From Spirosoma sp. KCTC 42546 (GTDB lineage: Bacteria; Bacteroidota; Bacteroidia; Cytophagales; Spirosomataceae): a stretch of 64,000 nt of DNA. The notes under the pieces were generated by a model that was not told the origin of the DNA, did not search any database, and was given only the letters and a program-made list of their open reading frames with translations. Where the stretch lies: the NCBI RefSeq assembly GCF_006965485.1, contig NZ_CP041360.1, positions 434,001 through 498,000 on the forward strand, written 5' to 3'. Made by a program: the position numbers and the translations under genes. Below are positions 13,301-19,638 of the stretch, piece after piece (positions within the stretch are counted from its first letter, which is position 1; every line of letters begins with the position of its first letter).

Positions 13301-14835
13301 GGATTAGCAATACCCACAAAGCGGATCGAGTCGGTAGCAGTGCCTTTGGCAATCAGCGTACCATCGATAGAGACCTGATCATAGTAATATTTAGAGCGGA
13401 TTTCGGTCCCAGGCTGGATAGTAGTGACTGTATTGGCCGAGATGGTAAAGCCCCCATTACCAAAACTATAATAGGAGCCCGGTCCTGGCTTGGGAATGGT
13501 ACAGGATGTGCCAGTGGCATCAGCCCGTAATTGAATATCGGCATTGGTCAAATTGCTGAAACCGCTTACACTGGAGGCTGGAGCCTCAATGGCCTTTTCA
13601 TTGCCCATAAAGACTACCGAGGAGATCACCGGACTGATCGAGGCTGCATCGATGCGAATACCGGTGTTGCCACTGTTGATCACCGATGAATTGGTGACCT
13701 GCACGCCCGATGAACTGATGGACATCCCCAACCCTTCGCTGCCATGAATCGAGGAGTTGTTGATGGTCAGTGAGCTAACCCCTGCATTGATATTAATGGC
13801 ACCTGTAGTCGAATAAAAGTCCCGATCGCCCCATCGGCTCATGGCCACATAGTCCAGCACCGAGTTGGCACTTCCACTGGCAAAGACAAGTTGCCCTCCA
13901 TGAGTAGAAACGGGCGTATAATTGGGATTGGCAATACCTACAAAGCGGATCGAATCGGTGGCTGTACCTCTGGCGATCAGCGTGCCATTGATTGTGATGT
14001 TATCGTAATAATAATGAGATCGGATCTCCACCCCCGGATCAATGGTGGTGATTGTATTCGCTCCGGTAGAAAAGCCTCCATTGAGCATATAGTATGAGCC
14101 CGGCCCTGGCTTGGGAATGGTACAGGAGGTTGTTGTGGGATCCGTTCGTAATTGAATATCAGCATTGGTCAGGTTGCTGATCCCTCCTACACTGGAGGCT
14201 GGGGTATCAATGGCTTTGTTATTGCCCGCAAATACTACCGAGGAGATCACTGGATTAATTGAAACGGCATCAATACGGATACCGGTGTTGCCGCTGTTGG
14301 TTACTAAGGAATTGGAGACCTGTACAGCCGAGGAACTGATATTAATCCCCAGCCCTTCGCTGCCATGAATCGAGGAGTTGTTAATGGTCAGTGAGCTAAC
14401 CCCTGCATTGATATTAATGGCACCTGTAGTCGAATAAAAGTCCCGATCGCCCCATCGGCTCATGGCCACATAGTCCAGCACCGAGTTGGCACTTCCACTG
14501 GCAAAGACAAGTTGCCCTCCATGAGTAGAAACGGGCGTATAATTGGGATTGGCAATACCTACAAAGCGGATCGAATCGGTGGCTGTACCTCTGGCGATCA
14601 GCGTGCCATTAACGGTGAAGTTATCGTAGTAATACTGAGAGCGGATTTCCACCCCTGGCTCTATAATAAGCGTTTGCCCAGTGGGTATATTTACTGAACT
14701 GTTAATAACGTAGGGACTGTTCGCTTTTGTTAAGGTACCAGCTACGGAGCCGCTTAACGGAGTTTGGGCAAAACTGTTGTAGAAAGAAGAAAGTACGACA
14801 AGAAAGGGAAAGAGAAAGGTATACTTTGTTAACAT
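1..14835 (-). CDS. Giant secreted multidomain surface protein (adhesin-like), C-terminus beyond window
   Basis: One minus-strand frame is open from the ATG at 14835 to the left edge (4,945 codons); I read it through and met no stop. Residues 1-24 are a signal peptide ending SFAQ. Residues ~40-1585 form about eight parallel beta-helix-like blocks (recurring YYYDN, TATDSIRFVG, NSVLDYV). Then come two Ig/MBG-like domains (~1630-1800), a CARDB domain (~1806-1920), about four Calx-beta domains (~1930-2340), a second CARDB, carboxypeptidase-regulatory-like domains, and a cysteine-rich stretch (~2990-3170). The tail from ~4060 has at least eleven Ig/SprB-like modules (WSTG..T, TTYSVTVTGANGC). This make-up is typical of type IX-secreted adhesins, but the expected C-terminal sorting domain lies outside the window. 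No partner gene is visible. A role in adhesion or gliding is inference. Confidence 0.9.
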   Translation of the reverse strand, partial: MLTKYTFLFPFLVVLSSFYNSFAQTPLSGSVAGTLTKANSPYVINSSVNIPTGQTLIIEPGVEIRSQYYYDNFTVNGTLIARGTATDSIRFVGIANPNYTPVSTHGGQLVFASGSANSVLDYVAMSRWGDRDFYSTTGAININAGVSSLTINNSSIHGSEGLGINISSSAVQVSNSLVTNSGNTGIRIDAVSINPVISSVVFAGNNKAIDTPASSVGGISNLTNADIQLRTDPTTTSCTIPKPGPGSYYMLNGGFSTGANTITTIDPGVEIRSHYYYDNITINGTLIARGTATDSIRFVGIANPNYTPVSTHGGQLVFASGSANSVLDYVAMSRWGDRDFYSTTGAININAGVSSLTINNSSIHGSEGLGMSISSSGVQVTNSSVINSGNTGIRIDAASISPVISSVVFMGNEKAIEAPASSVSGFSNLTNADIQLRADATGTSCTIPKPGPGSYYSFGNGGFTISANTVTTIQPGTEIRSKYYYDQVSIDGTLIAKGTATDSIRFVGIANPNYTSISTHGGRLSFSSGSANSVLDYVAMSRWGDRDYSSTTGAININAGVSSLTINNSSIHGSEGLGISISSSGVQVTNSSVTNSGNTGIRIDAASISPVISSVVFMGNEKAIEAPASSVSGFSNLTNADIQLRADATGTSCTIPKPGPGSYYSFGNGGFTISANTVTTIQPGTEIRSKYYYDQVSIDGTLIAKGTATDSIRFVGIANPNYTSISTHGGRLSFSSGSANSVLDYVAMSRWGDRDYSSTTGAININAGVSSLTINNSSIHGSEGLGISISSSGVQVTNSSVTNSGNTGIRIDAASISPVISSVVFMGNEKAIEASVSSVGGLSNLTNADIQLRPTSTDISCAIPKPGPGSYYMLNGGFAISANTVTTIQAGTEIRSRYYYDNIAVSGTLIARGTATDSIRFVGFANPAVSSAATHGGQLSFDNNSTNSVLEYVSMDRWGESSFNANNAALVSNTSSLSVLNSSVLNSEGAGIRIESASVSPVISGVTFAANGRAIDAPPSSVGGFSNLTNADIQLRPTSTDISCTIPKPGPGSYYMLNGGFAISANTVTTIQAGTEIRSRYYYDNIAVSGTLIARGTATDSIRFVGFANPAVSSAATHGGQLSFDNNSTNSVLEYVSMDRWGESSFNANNAALVSNTSSLSVLNSSVLNSEGAGIRIESASVSPVISGVTFAANGRAIDAPPSSVGGFSNLTNADIQLRPTSTDISCAIPKPGPGSYYMLNGGFAISANTVTTIQAGTEIRSRYYYDNIAVSGTLIARGTATDSIRFVGFANPAVSSAATHGGQLSFDNNSTNSVLEYVSMDRWGESSFNANNAALVSNTSSLSVLNSSVLNSEGAGIRIESASVSPVISGVTFAANGRAIDAPPSSVGGFSNLTNADIQLRNNDIGTNCTIPKSGPGSYYMLNGGFAISANAVATIQPGVEIRSKYYYDQIFVFGTLISKGTATDSIRFLGFANPGMGSSATHGGKLYFDNNSTNSELEYVIMDRWGEASFSSPGAALINNTSSIRISKSTIRNSEENGIYNNAASPTITSSTIYGNATGIANIAGKPILQSNKIYSNSNYGIINAGSDTLDARSTYWGTPTGPLHPTLNPTGTGNRVSDKVLFVPWIEQLIQVEQSVNLPAIADKYVDEPVVLNATATSGLPVSFTITTTPASGVATLSGDTITFQGTVGQVTVVASQAGNEYFKPAEAQRTFSVSKRSQSIFFTTVSPKTFGDAPFSLTATATSGLPVTFSVVSGPATVNGDTLTLTAAGTVLVEARQVGNNVYDPANSIQQSFVVYERLPDLAVKNVSSDKTVVGLGDTITVSWDIANDGIAASPINWTERIYVQSPSGSNRTLIKEVTYATSSSLAIGQRITRSSTVSIPSHLLVGDEAVFVVEVIPGPTVQEMPGTQANNIAVQPTAWTIQKGLLLSLSASEITEGNSSGISATVSRTGSVSAELTVTVSLTNSARLSYPTSVVIPAGYSSISFTISAPDNTTVEGPITDQVQVSASGYQGAQAGLLIIDNDLPSLSITNLPASSVEGDTVKFRLATNLAPTSPLTVFLQSSSPTRFPAPASVTIAAGALYVDVPVILEQDEIPELDLDVTLAAGAANHSPDSKTIVITDDDFPHLELVLQTNTISESGGLNATQATLRRTASSNSLAFTANLSASLPNTLILPGAISLAAGENEKTFTIGVVDNTAVDGARLVTINASLFVSSCGCNAPPTSSGSVSATLTVNDDDGPSLVLTASQQTLPEGLANAGSLRITRNTATTDALSVTLTSSDLTEATVPATVEIPAGQSFVDVIITTLDDSTTDGNQQVYFTATAPGFSPGSTWVIVTDLNKPDLQIPTVQVASNTVPASATVNYQVSIKNTGSATAPGGTLIRGYLSVDNTIDGSDVLVYDNLFGEAIPAGQTKVLANSFKAPDAPGVYKLLFWVNPTATLTELLFTNNVSEPASLTVEPAYTASALVGPTYFLQGNSVSITGTATRSNGSTVANSPVEVYVITKGIRRKVLTLTDASGNYSVQFAPLSSESGHYVVGASSPGLNQTTEQDAFDVLGVRINGGTTAQFKVTLNEPLTGSLSLENLSDKSLTNFTLAPVTLPNGASIQFATLPTLAGNASTNIGYTVTGSVLTSGNSFETARFQAKSDEGVIQNTNIYYYCQAANGYLVANVSAIQASVSQSSGERRVEIKLVNKGKGVTGNITISLPQANWLSSVTAKNLPSLAPGDSTSVILKFLALDEVPFNYPIGGSIGINSTNGNTFSIPFTFQRVSESAGTARITVTDQFTYYTEGGPKVEGALVKITNYFTGEVYAQGYSDATGVFLATNVPEGKHRITVEKEKHTSYSNVLEINPGSTVESTVFLNYQAITFSWTVVPTAVQDQYTVVLEAKFETNVPAPVVTMEMPKTMPHLATGQDYLFNIVLTNHGLIAAQQVTLKLPTTDPEYEFITNYTPADLLANQSIQIPVIMRRRSGAASPGPNEAPCVDFVGVSYSYKLNATTSLGDKTGASFIYEGRNCEPGPAPVVVEGTVTPAQYSALYDAWSSGIASIEASGGDAPCVNCGSTGSSEGTAGSTPVIEQQKTSCVACIADISNAITACTPAGNTTSILPCYTSVSLDGATHDKGRGLLKCAGNEAVALLSGKVPGTGQVLCVTGVISAIETCKNAEGNLPYAVFNEISGNLQMVVNGYTALNNWMIQYFGDLITKEGWTALFPLVSTYLNDQTPIPAMAQSNIIAAMAGYDIQSSALTAFFTRWNTSLEAKAQNVFAPNSTYPNIINWNLVDGYVATLIEAHNHAVSRNFKTIDDMHKESIKSLNTIIDGQKTDVCASVSVQFSQKVTMTREAFLGTLEIFNGHPTDAMKMIAVNLQITDANGTPSNGLFEIQTQGFTNLSDVTGTGQISAQQKGSVRYLFIPESGAAPQTPKVYKFGGSVTYFDPYANAMVTMPLIPVPITVNPSPSLMLHYFMQRNILGDDALTSPDVEPSIPAELAVMIENKGYGQATNVTISSAKPKVVDNVQGLAIDFNLVGTKFNGQSQSLSLTDIPFGTIPALETRVGEWYFTSTLLGKFVSYTSNVVHDNSYGNSKLSLIQGVQLHELTKSIHLYGEHEDGINDFLVNDIFDVNDQPDIIYFSQGNRTAKVTTASGGNFSSLVSAPSFTNTLTVTPSDTGFNYIKLDDPGNRLYELVSVTRSDGQVIPLDNAWLTFVTLPVARSPIYENKFHIVDRFTSAGPATYTVVWKPVNANVPKVDSITGAPVQSVSTPVNNLKVYFSKPINPATFTYEDLSLSFQGGPNIANSSVIITQIDPTTFNVDLSAITTGNGNYIFTVQAAAIEDIYGISGTVGKNVSWSQFLGVPIVEAFQGIPANHMASAYSTVKLLFNLPIDVTTVTPPRFAIYKNGVLQAGSLTIDSVSADHKLFKLSGLQTILTQNGAYELRVDLPNIKSEDRIPGLQTQSVTLTVDNAGPVVLLLEKSTEGALDSQHIPFVNIKFDEGVVGLNTSAFQLLRNGQLVPITSTQLIYRDAKNWTAGNFGLLTYPEGNYIFSVNLGSVIDSTGNAGVGTQQISWVVSRSSTISFTGLASSYCSNAASQTLVGAPSGGVFSGPGITGNSFDPAVAGAGTHTITYTKDGQPVSQTTTVYALPELVINPGSTTLTCANPTVTLSAVGSGSLVWATGQTTSSISVSATGTYSVTLTSANGCTNMVSTTVLSDQTTPALSLSPTDATLTCSSPAVSVSAIGTGSVVWSTGQTTPSISVSTAGTYSLTLTGINGCTATASTVIGGGSDLVIASILPGSTTLTCASPITSLTASGGGTYKWSTGATTAVITVSPTVTTTYSVTVTSPNGCTSVASQLIAVDKTPPPASLIASQSTLNCTIPSSSLTASGGVSYWWSTGETSETVNVSPTTTTTYSVTVTGANGCTAVATRTISVNQTPPVATITASQTVLNCTNASASLVASGGVSYRWSTGETTATISVTPTTATTYSVTVTGATGCLAVATRSISVDQTPPTPVIAANRTRVDCTSPTASLTVSGGSSYRWSTGATTSSITVSPATTTTYSVTARGANGCTAVTTQLIEVDKTAPVASLVASQTALTCASPTVSLSASGGVSYRWSTGDTTETVDVSPLNTTTYSVTVTGANGCSLQLKRSISVNRTSPSVTLVGGTVANCTNPVVRIKVVAEGSYLWSTGETTDLISVTPTTTTTYSVTVTGATGCTTVATRSITVDQTPPTPVIAANRTRVDCTSPTASLTVSGGSSYRWSTGATTSSITVSPATTTTYSVTARGANGCTAVTTQLIEVDKTAPVASLVASQTALTCASPTVSLSASGGVSYRWSTGDTTETVDVSPLNTTTYSVTVTGANGCSLQLKRSISVNRTSPSVTLVGGTVANCTNPVVRIKVVAEGSYLWSTGETTDLISVTPTTTTTYSVTVTGATGCTTVATRS
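10638..12284 (-). repeat. Three 549-bp near-identical tandem repeats (beta-helix blocks)
   Basis: Units at 10638-11186, 11187-11735 and 11736-12284 differ at only a few bases, for example C/T near 11153, 11702 and 12251 and again near 12168. Each encodes a 183-residue beta-helix block and keeps the giant frame. Diverged relatives continue on both sides. Confidence 0.93.
12339..13810 (-). repeat. 624-bp tandem repeats (about 2.3 copies)
   Basis: 12339-12962 is repeated almost exactly at 12963-13586 and again to about 13810. The unit is 208 codons, 25 longer than the neighbouring 549-bp unit, and encodes the same beta-helix block with an extra segment. Differences are single bases, such as A/G near 12420 versus 13044. 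Confidence 0.9.
13741..14611 (-). repeat. 621-bp direct repeat of a ~250-bp segment
   Basis: The stretch from about 13741 to 13990 recurs nearly unchanged at 14362-14611, 621 bp away. It encodes the segment running from the GSEGL motif back to the TLIARGTATDSIRF motif of a beta-helix block. It is the third size class of the repeat (207 codons). Confidence 0.85.
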
Positions 14836-15113
14836 AGTTGTTACATTAAGGTGTAGATATTTTCCAATGCAAACAACTATATATTTGTTGACAATCAAAT
14901 ACTTGAGGTTATTACGTATATTAGTTAATTGTGGAATTTATTAAACGGCGATGGGCGAAGGAGCTTATTATTTCTTGAGATAGTCATATTTTTCCGAAAA
15001 ATAAATATAGGTTACACTGAAGCGGTACAGCCCAGTTTTGTAACGGTATTTCCAGCTACCAACAACGTACTTTATTTTGAAGCAATGTGGTTTCAATAAG
15101 GCTATTTTTGAGT

Positions 15114-15144
15114 AAAAAGGCTCCAGCACCGGGCATGCCTTTTT
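15114..15144. terminator. Orphan terminator-like hairpin in the 14836-15324 gap
   Basis: AAAAAGGC and GCCTTTTT pair over 8 bp around a 15-nt loop, followed by TG. It stands alone between two divergently oriented genes (giant protein minus, acetyltransferase plus), so no obvious transcript ends here. The rest of this 489-bp gap holds both promoters; I see no gene in it. Confidence 0.3.
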
Positions 15145-15324
15145 GATCTGATCATTGCAAAATTCGATAGTAAAAACCTTCGACTGCGTTAGTCTTATAA
15201 ATCACCCTGGAAATGGTGGTCGGGTATTCAAACAAGTGGGAACCTACTTAATGGCATGCTTTGACAATGTAACGGTCAGCGTTGGATTAGAGTAAAATAG
15301 CAACTGGCAAGATCAGGTAACGAT

Positions 15325-15900
15325 ATGAGTAATCACCCAGAAGAAACAGACATTTTTGAGCGAATGCGGGCTGGCGAACCTCTTCGCAAGGAGGATCCTG
15401 AGTACGGTAAATTTAGCGAAATCGTAGCGCGCTCGATCCGGTTGTGCGTCGAGATGAACGCAACCGCAACTGATGTAGACCAGGTAAGAAACCGACTGAG
15501 CAATATAATTGGAACGGAGATTGATGCGTCTACCACCATCTTTCCCCCGTTTTATACCAACTTTGGCCGGTTTATTCGGCTTGGGAAAAACATCTTCATC
15601 AACCATGCATGTTCGTTCCTGGATATTGGCGGTATAACAATTGAAGATGATGTGCAGATTGGCCCCAGAGTCAATATTACCTCCGAAAATCACCCGATAA
15701 ACCCCGGCGATCGCAAAACAGTTATTCTCCAACCCATTCTGATTAAACGGAATGTCTGGATTGGTGCAGGAGCCACTATCTTACCCGGCGTTACGATTGG
15801 CGAGAACGCCATTGTGGCCGCCGGAGCTGTTGTGAGTCGGAATGTCCCCCCAAATACCGTGGTCGCTGGCATTCCGGCGAAGGTGGTAAAAACAGTTTAG
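15325..15900 (+). CDS. Hexapeptide-repeat sugar O-acetyltransferase (maltose/NodL-type)
   Basis: 191 residues, the usual length for the maltose/galactoside O-acetyltransferase family, which moves acetyl from acetyl-CoA to a sugar or similar hydroxyl. The N-terminal ~55 residues form the helical cap ([16 protein letters not shown] resembles the Mac domain). The rest is a left-handed beta-helix with hexapeptide turns ([46 protein letters not shown]). The likely catalytic His is in SENHPINP. The end [11 protein letters not shown] is typical. It starts at ATG and stands alone between the giant gene and the CMD gene. The true acceptor cannot be told from sequence. Confidence 0.88.
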   Translation: MSNHPEETDIFERMRAGEPLRKEDPEYGKFSEIVARSIRLCVEMNATATDVDQVRNRLSNIIGTEIDASTTIFPPFYTNFGRFIRLGKNIFINHACSFLDIGGITIEDDVQIGPRVNITSENHPINPGDRKTVILQPILIKRNVWIGAGATILPGVTIGENAIVAAGAVVSRNVPPNTVVAGIPAKVVKTV

Positions 15901-16240
15901 AAATGACACCAGATAGAAACACGCCCCTTTTTCTAAAAAGTGAAAAACGAACGAACGGTTATTTTATCGGAGATACCTTTCTGACTCCCCTTTTAGCGAG
16001 AGATAAGAATAATGATTTTGCACTGGGTAATGTAACGTTTTAACCCGGCGCCAGAACCAGCTGGCATACCCACCCGAAAGGATAAGTAGTACTGGTGGCA
16101 TAGCGTATTGGCTACTTATAAACTGATTCATATCGCCATTACCAATTACCAGGGAGAGACCAGCGTAGTTTGGGATAAATCTGTTTCGGATGAAGAATAC
16201 ACAGAAGCCAGTACATCCTACTAAATAATAACGATCAACA
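15901..16240. other. 340-bp gap before the CMD gene
   Basis: No convincing gene is seen. A minus frame runs from inside the CMD gene to 15964 but is antisense to the CMD signal peptide and has no recognisable motif. The segment probably carries the promoter for the plus-strand CMD fusion gene. Confidence 0.4.
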
Positions 16241-17305
16241 ATGAGCAAAAACAAATTACTGTCAGGAATACTTCTTTTTGTTCTCATAGCATCGACAACG
16301 GCCATGAATGCACAGCAGACAACAGCCATTAATCAGGAACTAAACGCGCAGCAGCAACGCATTGTGGCTATATCTGCTCTTGCTGCCACCGGCGATCTGG
16401 ATGGATTGAAAGCACAATTGGGCGCAGGACTTGATGCCGGTCTTACGATCAATGAAATCAAGGAATTACTGGTGCAACTATATGCCTATTGTGGTTTCCC
16501 GAGAAGTTTGAATGGCATCAGTACATTTATGAAGGTGTTGGAAGAACGAAAAGCAAACGGCATTCAGGACCCGATCGGAAAGGAAATCCTATTGACCAAC
16601 GACCTTTCTGACAACTATGAACGAGGCAGAAAGCTGTTGGAAGTATTGACTAAAAAACCGCAGCCAAAGCCCGCACCTGGCTTTGGGGAATTCGCTCCGC
16701 GGATAGATGCTTTTTTGAAGGAGCATCTTTTTGCCGACGTATTCGACAGTGATGTGCTTAGCTATCAGCAACGGGAATTGATAACTATAGCTGCCTTAGC
16801 CGCCATGCCGGGCGTCGCATCCCAATTACAGGCTCACCTGAAAATGGGGATGAATACAGGCCTTACCGAAAGCCAATTGGTTCAGGTGGCGGGGGTAATT
16901 GAAACGTTCATTAGCCGGACACAGGCAAACTCACTCAGGGAAATACTGGCAAAGCCAATCGTCTCTGTCATCGAAACGGATATGATGATACGCATCGCTG
17001 AACTTGAGATCGTGCTGGACTATCTGGGCGAATATAAAGCTATCCTGAAAGAAGAAGCGGCTAGATCTGTGCAACTTGAGCCGGGGGTAATTGCCATCTT
17101 TCCGATGTATGAGAAAGAAAAACCAACCCAAATCAGGTTAATAGAAGTATATGCTAACCAAGCGGCTTATCAATCGCATTTAAAAACACCCCATTTTCAG
17201 CATTATAAAACATCTACTCTGAAAATGGTGAAGTCATTAAAGCTGATTAATATGGCTGGCCTTGACCCTGAAACAATGTTGAACGTATTTAAAAAGTTAA
17301 AATGA
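16241..17305 (+). CDS. Secreted carboxymuconolactone decarboxylase-like protein fused to an ABM-type domain
   Basis: 354 residues beginning with a signal peptide (LLSGILLFVLIASTTAMNAQ). Two CMD/AhpD-like alpha-helical domains follow, at about residues 35-120 (IVAISALAATGDLDGLK ... YAYCGFPRSLNG) and 150-240 (RELITIAALAAMPGVASQL). The C-terminal ~75 residues (IRLIEVYANQAAYQSHLKTP, HFQHYK) look like an antibiotic-biosynthesis monooxygenase (YgiN-like) ferredoxin fold. The paired CxxC of the peroxidase AhpD is not seen, only a single Cys in the first domain. The substrate is unknown. The gene converges on araC and lies beside an SDR, a common company for CMD genes. Confidence 0.8.
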   Translation: MSKNKLLSGILLFVLIASTTAMNAQQTTAINQELNAQQQRIVAISALAATGDLDGLKAQLGAGLDAGLTINEIKELLVQLYAYCGFPRSLNGISTFMKVLEERKANGIQDPIGKEILLTNDLSDNYERGRKLLEVLTKKPQPKPAPGFGEFAPRIDAFLKEHLFADVFDSDVLSYQQRELITIAALAAMPGVASQLQAHLKMGMNTGLTESQLVQVAGVIETFISRTQANSLREILAKPIVSVIETDMMIRIAELEIVLDYLGEYKAILKEEAARSVQLEPGVIAIFPMYEKEKPTQIRLIEVYANQAAYQSHLKTPHFQHYKTSTLKMVKSLKLINMAGLDPETMLNVFKKLK

Positions 17306-17393
17306 GTCTTGACTGGCGCTTTGGAAAGTAGAGTCGGCTAACTTAATGAGACGATCCAGTGAGCGTACCGTGCGTTGCAATCCGTTTGCCTGT

Positions 17394-18314
17394 TCAATTA
17401 AACGACTGCCTGAATTCCAGGGGCGAAACATCGGTTTTTGTCTTGAATAATTTGCTGAACGACTGCGGATGCTCAAAGCCTAACTGATAGGCAATTTCAC
17501 TGACGGACAGCCCCGTAGTCGATAACTTCTCTTTTGCTTTTTCAATCAATTTTTGGTGGATGTGCTGCTGGGTGTTCAAGCCAGTCAGGGCTTTAAGCAA
17601 CCCACTTAAATAGTCCGATGATACATTTAGGGTTTCAGCAATGGAACTAACAGTGGGTAAGCCTTTCTGGCTAATAGCCTCACTATCAAAATAGACGGCC
17701 AGTAAGTCCTCCAGCCGATCCAGAATCTGATGATTGGCTACACGCCGGGTAATAAACTGACGATGATAAAACCGGTCCGTATACTTGAGCAACAACTCCA
17801 ATTGTGCAATCATAACATCCTGGCTGAATTTGTCCAGGTTGGCGTGGTATTCCTGCTCCATATGCTGCGCAATGTCGGTAATCATGGTTTCTTCCTTATC
17901 GGAAAGGTGCAGGGCTTCATGGACCGAATAGCTGAAATAATCATAGTGACGGATGGTTTTTGCCAACGGCGTGTTCCACAAAAAATCGGGATGGAATAGT
18001 ACCATCCATCCCGAAGGTTCATGGGTTGCGTCTTTGTTAAACTCGATACTTAAAACCTGACCGGGCGCCATGCAAAACAACACGCCTTCATCAAAATCAT
18101 GGGACTGCTGACCATATTTCATCTTGAGCTTAAAATTCTTCTTCATCGAGACAGAATAAAAATCAAAGATCAAACTGATCGGCCCATCAATAGACGGACG
18201 TTGAAAGGATTCCAAATTGATCACACTGATTAAGGGATGTTCCGGCTTGGGAAGCTCCAGCATCCGGTGATAGTCAGTGATCGATTTAAGCCGGTAAGGT
18301 TGCATACTTGTCAT
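17394..18314 (-). CDS. AraC-family transcriptional regulator
   Basis: 306 residues. The C-terminal ~100 residues carry the double helix-turn-helix of AraC/XylS proteins (TLNVSSDYLSGLLKALTG, then SVSEIAYQLGFEHPQSFSKL and the closing KTDVSPLEFR). The N-terminal part resembles a cupin-type effector domain (FDEGVLFCMAPGQVLSI). Its ATG is 18 bp after the SDR stop on the same strand, so the two are probably co-transcribed, with SDR first. It likely controls this pair and perhaps the convergent CMD gene. Paired TTTGACTAC repeats upstream of the SDR are candidate binding sites. Confidence 0.9.
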   Translation of the reverse strand: MTSMQPYRLKSITDYHRMLELPKPEHPLISVINLESFQRPSIDGPISLIFDFYSVSMKKNFKLKMKYGQQSHDFDEGVLFCMAPGQVLSIEFNKDATHEPSGWMVLFHPDFLWNTPLAKTIRHYDYFSYSVHEALHLSDKEETMITDIAQHMEQEYHANLDKFSQDVMIAQLELLLKYTDRFYHRQFITRRVANHQILDRLEDLLAVYFDSEAISQKGLPTVSSIAETLNVSSDYLSGLLKALTGLNTQQHIHQKLIEKAKEKLSTTGLSVSEIAYQLGFEHPQSFSKLFKTKTDVSPLEFRQSFN

Positions 18315-18332
18315 AGCTCAATATACTGATAC

Positions 18333-19220
18333 TTAGTTGAAATAGATTCCTTGTTCCATATCAGCAAGAAGAGTTGACTGCGCAGGATGCCAATTCAGGC
18401 GCTCCTGAGTTAGTTTGCTCGATGCCGGGCAGTCCAACCCTGCGAAACCCGTAAACCACCCAAAATTCGCTGCTGCTGTTTCAGGTGCTATGGATACCAC
18501 CGGAATGTTGAGGTGTTTGCCGATAGTCTCAGCAATAGTTTTGAATGCAATTGACTCTTCGGCAACCGCATGAAACCTCGCTCCCGTTGCCGCATTCTCT
18601 AAAGCCAGCCTGTATAGATGCACAGCGTCCAGCCTGTGCACAGCATTCCAGCGGTTGAGCCCATCGCCTATGTATCCCGAAACTCCCTGTTCACGGGCAA
18701 TGTTAATCAGCATCGGCACAAAGCCATGATGATCACCTTCTCCGTGTACGGAGGGCGAAAGACGGATCACCGAAACGCGTACACCCCGCGCGGCCACAGC
18801 ATCCGCTGCCTCTTCCGATAACCTGGGGTGTACGCCAGGAGTAGGTATTATATCTTCCGTGCCTAAACGCCCCGGACTAACAAGCGCAGTGCCGGAAGTC
18901 ACGATAAAAGGACGATCCGATCCAACGAGTGCCTCACCGATGGCTTCAATAGCCAGCCTGTCTAGTTCACATACTTCTTTAAACCGGGTAAAATCGTGGA
19001 TAAAGCCGGCGTGAATGACGCCATCTGATTCGGTAGCTCCACTTCGCAAACTATCCAGATCCTCCAAATCACCCCGATGAACGTCAGCGCCCACTGCGGT
19101 AAGCGCTTTTGCCGCGGATTCTGAGCGGGCAAGGCCTACCACCTGGTGGCCAGCACCCATTAATTCCTGAACAAGGGCAGAACCAACGAAACCGGTGGCT
19201 CCTGTAACAAATACTTTCAT
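18333..19220 (-). CDS. Atypical/extended SDR family NAD(P)-dependent epimerase-like oxidoreductase
   Basis: 295 residues with an N-terminal Rossmann motif GATGFVG (residues 7-13), a conserved acidic residue in GDLED, and SGTALV in the active-site strand. The usual YxxxK is absent. The corresponding stretch reads LSEEAADAVAARGVRVSVIR, as in other members of this NAD-dependent epimerase-like group. The substrate cannot be inferred. It is the first gene of a likely SDR-araC operon and has a 418-bp upstream gap with candidate operators. Confidence 0.85.
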   Translation of the reverse strand: MKVFVTGATGFVGSALVQELMGAGHQVVGLARSESAAKALTAVGADVHRGDLEDLDSLRSGATESDGVIHAGFIHDFTRFKEVCELDRLAIEAIGEALVGSDRPFIVTSGTALVSPGRLGTEDIIPTPGVHPRLSEEAADAVAARGVRVSVIRLSPSVHGEGDHHGFVPMLINIAREQGVSGYIGDGLNRWNAVHRLDAVHLYRLALENAATGARFHAVAEESIAFKTIAETIGKHLNIPVVSIAPETAAANFGWFTGFAGLDCPASSKLTQERLNWHPAQSTLLADMEQGIYFN

Positions 19221-19394
19221 AACCTGACGTGTCTGTAAATTGAAATTTGTTTTTTTATTGGTGCTGTTTACCTGTTTTTATTGATCCAGTGCCACGGCAG
19301 CCTGCTGCTATTCCCTAATGAACCGGTGACTACAATCTTCATGTTGCTGCTTGGTTTTGATGGTACAAATATTCAGCGCAGTTAACCTTTAGAT

Positions 19395-19425
19395 GTAGTC
19401 AAATCCGGGGTCGTTGTAGTCAAAA
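19395..19425 (-). promoter_or_regulatory. Direct repeat TTTGACTAC x2, candidate AraC operator
   Basis: On the plus strand GTAGTCAAA occurs at 19395-19403 and 19416-19424, start to start 21 bp, two helical turns. This is the arrangement of AraC-family half-sites. It lies about 175 bp upstream of the SDR start, ahead of the likely SDR-araC operon. Confidence 0.4.
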
Positions 19426-19439
19426 TAGGAGTGGTTCTG

Positions 19440-19464
19440 ATCAGGTTGTACAATATGACCTGAT
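19440..19464. promoter_or_regulatory. Inverted repeat ATCAGGT-n11-ACCTGAT
   Basis: Perfect 7-bp arms flank an 11-nt spacer beside the direct repeats. It may be a second operator in the 19221-19638 gap. No gene is visible in that gap. Confidence 0.3.
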
Positions 19465-19638
19465 TGGGCTAATGCTGATGCATGTTGATCTTTTCGTACA
19501 GCTTATAAGCAGGCTGATTCCAGTACAGTCCCTTCCAGTCAGTTTGCCATCCTCATTTAATCTGCATCTCCTCACTATTGTCACCTTCCTTTGGATATGT
19601 TACGATTTCGCACTTCCATAATGCCTTTGCATAGCTGG

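Noticed and set aside
15964..16329. Minus-strand frame of 121 codons overlapping the CMD gene start
   Set aside because: It is antisense to a well-supported signal peptide and shows no motif or operon context.
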